DNA of 64,000 nucleotides from the NCBI RefSeq assembly GCF_016722895.1, contig NZ_JAEQNA010000002.1, positions 336,801-400,800 of the forward strand, given 5' to 3'. The notes beneath the pieces were generated by a model that did not search any database, was not told where the DNA came from, and saw only the letters and a list, made by a program, of their open reading frames with translations. The translations under genes were made by a program, and so were the position numbers. Below are positions 63,230-64,000 of this stretch, piece by piece. The stretch is from Ramlibacter aurantiacus (lineage in GTDB: Bacteria; Pseudomonadota; Gammaproteobacteria; Burkholderiales; Burkholderiaceae_C). Each line of letters begins with the position of its first letter. The first letter of the stretch is position 1.

Positions 63230-64000
63230 TCACCGGGCGCACGCGGGTGCGGCGGCCGGCGGGTCTTCGAGCAGGTGCAGGTGTTCATCTCGCATGCGGC
63301 GCACCTCGCCCACGCGGCGTGTGGCGCCGACGCCATCCAGGCACTCGAGGATCTCGATGGCGAGTCCGCGGCCGGTGCCGATCGCATCGCGGAACTGCGC
63401 CACCGTGAAGCTGCCGTCCGGAGATGAACGGGCCACCGCCCCGGCGGTCGTCGCCAGGGCCGACAGCGTGGTGCGCAGGCAGAAGCGGTCGGCGCCCACC
63501 CGGTGCACCATCCCCGCGGCGCGCCGGCGATACAGCATCTCGGCCAGCGCGCGCGGATCCACGCGGGCCGCCTGCGCGAGTTCCTGCGTGCGAGGCAGTG
63601 CGCTCGCGATGGAGCCGCCGGCGCCGCGCAGCAGCGGGTAGACGGCCTCCCACAGGGCGCGGTCGGCGGGGTTCGCCGCCACGTCGTGCTCGGCCAGGCG
63701 GGCGACGCCGTTGCGCATGGCGACACGGCGCGACAGCGAGCCCGCATGCAGCAAGGCTTCGAAAGCCGGCAGGGCGAGCGACGGCTCGACGCGGTCGCGC
63801 AGTTCCTTGATGCGCATGCCGGTGACGGCGGGGTGCTGCGCATGGAACGCCTCCAGGCACGCATGCGTCGCCCGTTCCCACAACGCATGGCGCTCGCGCG
63901 TGATGCCGATGCGCGGCTGGCGGCCGATCACCACCACGCCCAGCGCGTCCAGCAGCGCCTGCGTGGCCGGCGGCGCGAGGTTGAACATCAGCTCGAACCG
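63230..64000 (-). CDS. selB: Selenocysteine-specific elongation factor SelB, C-terminal part (5' end outside window)
   Basis: 256 residues visible; the frame is open to the window end, so the ATG at 63988 need not be the start. The visible part contains the C-terminal winged-helix domains that bind the SECIS hairpin: ALHAGSLSRRVAMRNGVARLAEHD, LAEMLYRRRAAGMVHRVGADRFCL, and FTVAQFRDAIGTGRGLAIEILECLDGVGATRRVGEVRRM. The GTPase domains would lie beyond 64000. It is upstream of the selenocysteine formate dehydrogenase on the same strand, separated by 103 bases with no clear promoter. Confidence 0.9.
   Translation of the reverse strand, partial: RFELMFNLAPPATQALLDALGVVVIGRQPRIGITRERHALWERATHACLEAFHAQHPAVTGMRIKELRDRVEPSLALPAFEALLHAGSLSRRVAMRNGVARLAEHDVAANPADRALWEAVYPLLRGAGGSIASALPRTQELAQAARVDPRALAEMLYRRRAAGMVHRVGADRFCLRTTLSALATTAGAVARSSPDGSFTVAQFRDAIGTGRGLAIEILECLDGVGATRRVGEVRRMRDEHLHLLEDPPAAAPACAR

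Overview
The window looks like chromosomal DNA from a high-GC betaproteobacterium of the Burkholderiales, most likely the Comamonadaceae (Ramlibacter, Variovorax, Hydrogenophaga or Comamonas relatives). Evidence: three Bug-type tripartite tricarboxylate transporter binding proteins, each next to oxidative catabolic genes or a LysR regulator; a 3-hydroxybenzoate 4-monooxygenase very like the Comamonas enzyme; DUF3106 and DUF3619 proteins beside an ECF-like sigma factor; and paired aat and bpt genes. No transposase, phage integrase, rRNA, tRNA or CRISPR array was found.

Layout. 1-3.3 kb: the end of a KefC-type antiporter, then a coupled minus-strand operon (sigma factor, DUF3619, DUF3106, RDD, LOG). 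3.4-11.4 kb: branched-chain amino acid and lipid genes ilvB-ilvN-ilvC-pssA, then a leucine-rich leader peptide and attenuator in front of two unrelated, overlapping leuA genes. 11.5-17.8 kb: PBP7-like endopeptidase, IclR, the N-degron transferases bpt and aat coupled to a phosphopantetheinyl transferase, a CDF metal exporter and a DegS-like protease. 17.8-32.4 kb: accessory metabolism (PhyH oxygenase with ferredoxin, sulfatase, two Bug proteins, an FAD oxidoreductase, a Rieske oxygenase, and IclR/LysR regulators). 32.5-37.8 kb: glgX, a PACE efflux protein, SelO and OmpW. 37.8-41.9 kb: a repeat array and a Rieske oxygenase/Bug/LysR/cupin cluster. 41.9-47.7 kb: a primase-like unknown, M16 peptidase, BON protein, LLM oxidoreductase and a MetE-like methyltransferase. 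47.8-50.4 kb: mobR/mobA. 50.5-56.6 kb: small stress and metabolic genes plus a diheme peroxidase module. 56.7-64 kb: a formate dehydrogenase operon with an in-frame selenocysteine TGA, and the 3' part of selB.

Functional picture. The biosynthetic core makes valine, isoleucine and leucine with attenuation control at leuA. The accessory regions are small regulator-oxygenase-binding protein modules typical of aromatic and organic-acid scavengers. The right end encodes a Tat-exported, membrane-anchored, selenium-dependent formate dehydrogenase with its assembly factor FdhE and the selenocysteine elongation factor SelB. A family of short inverted repeats (core GTTCGNCCTGAGCTTGTCGAAGGG) occurs at three intergenic sites.

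Many genes on both strands overlap by 4 bases (ATGA or GTGA), and these overlaps were used to choose starts.
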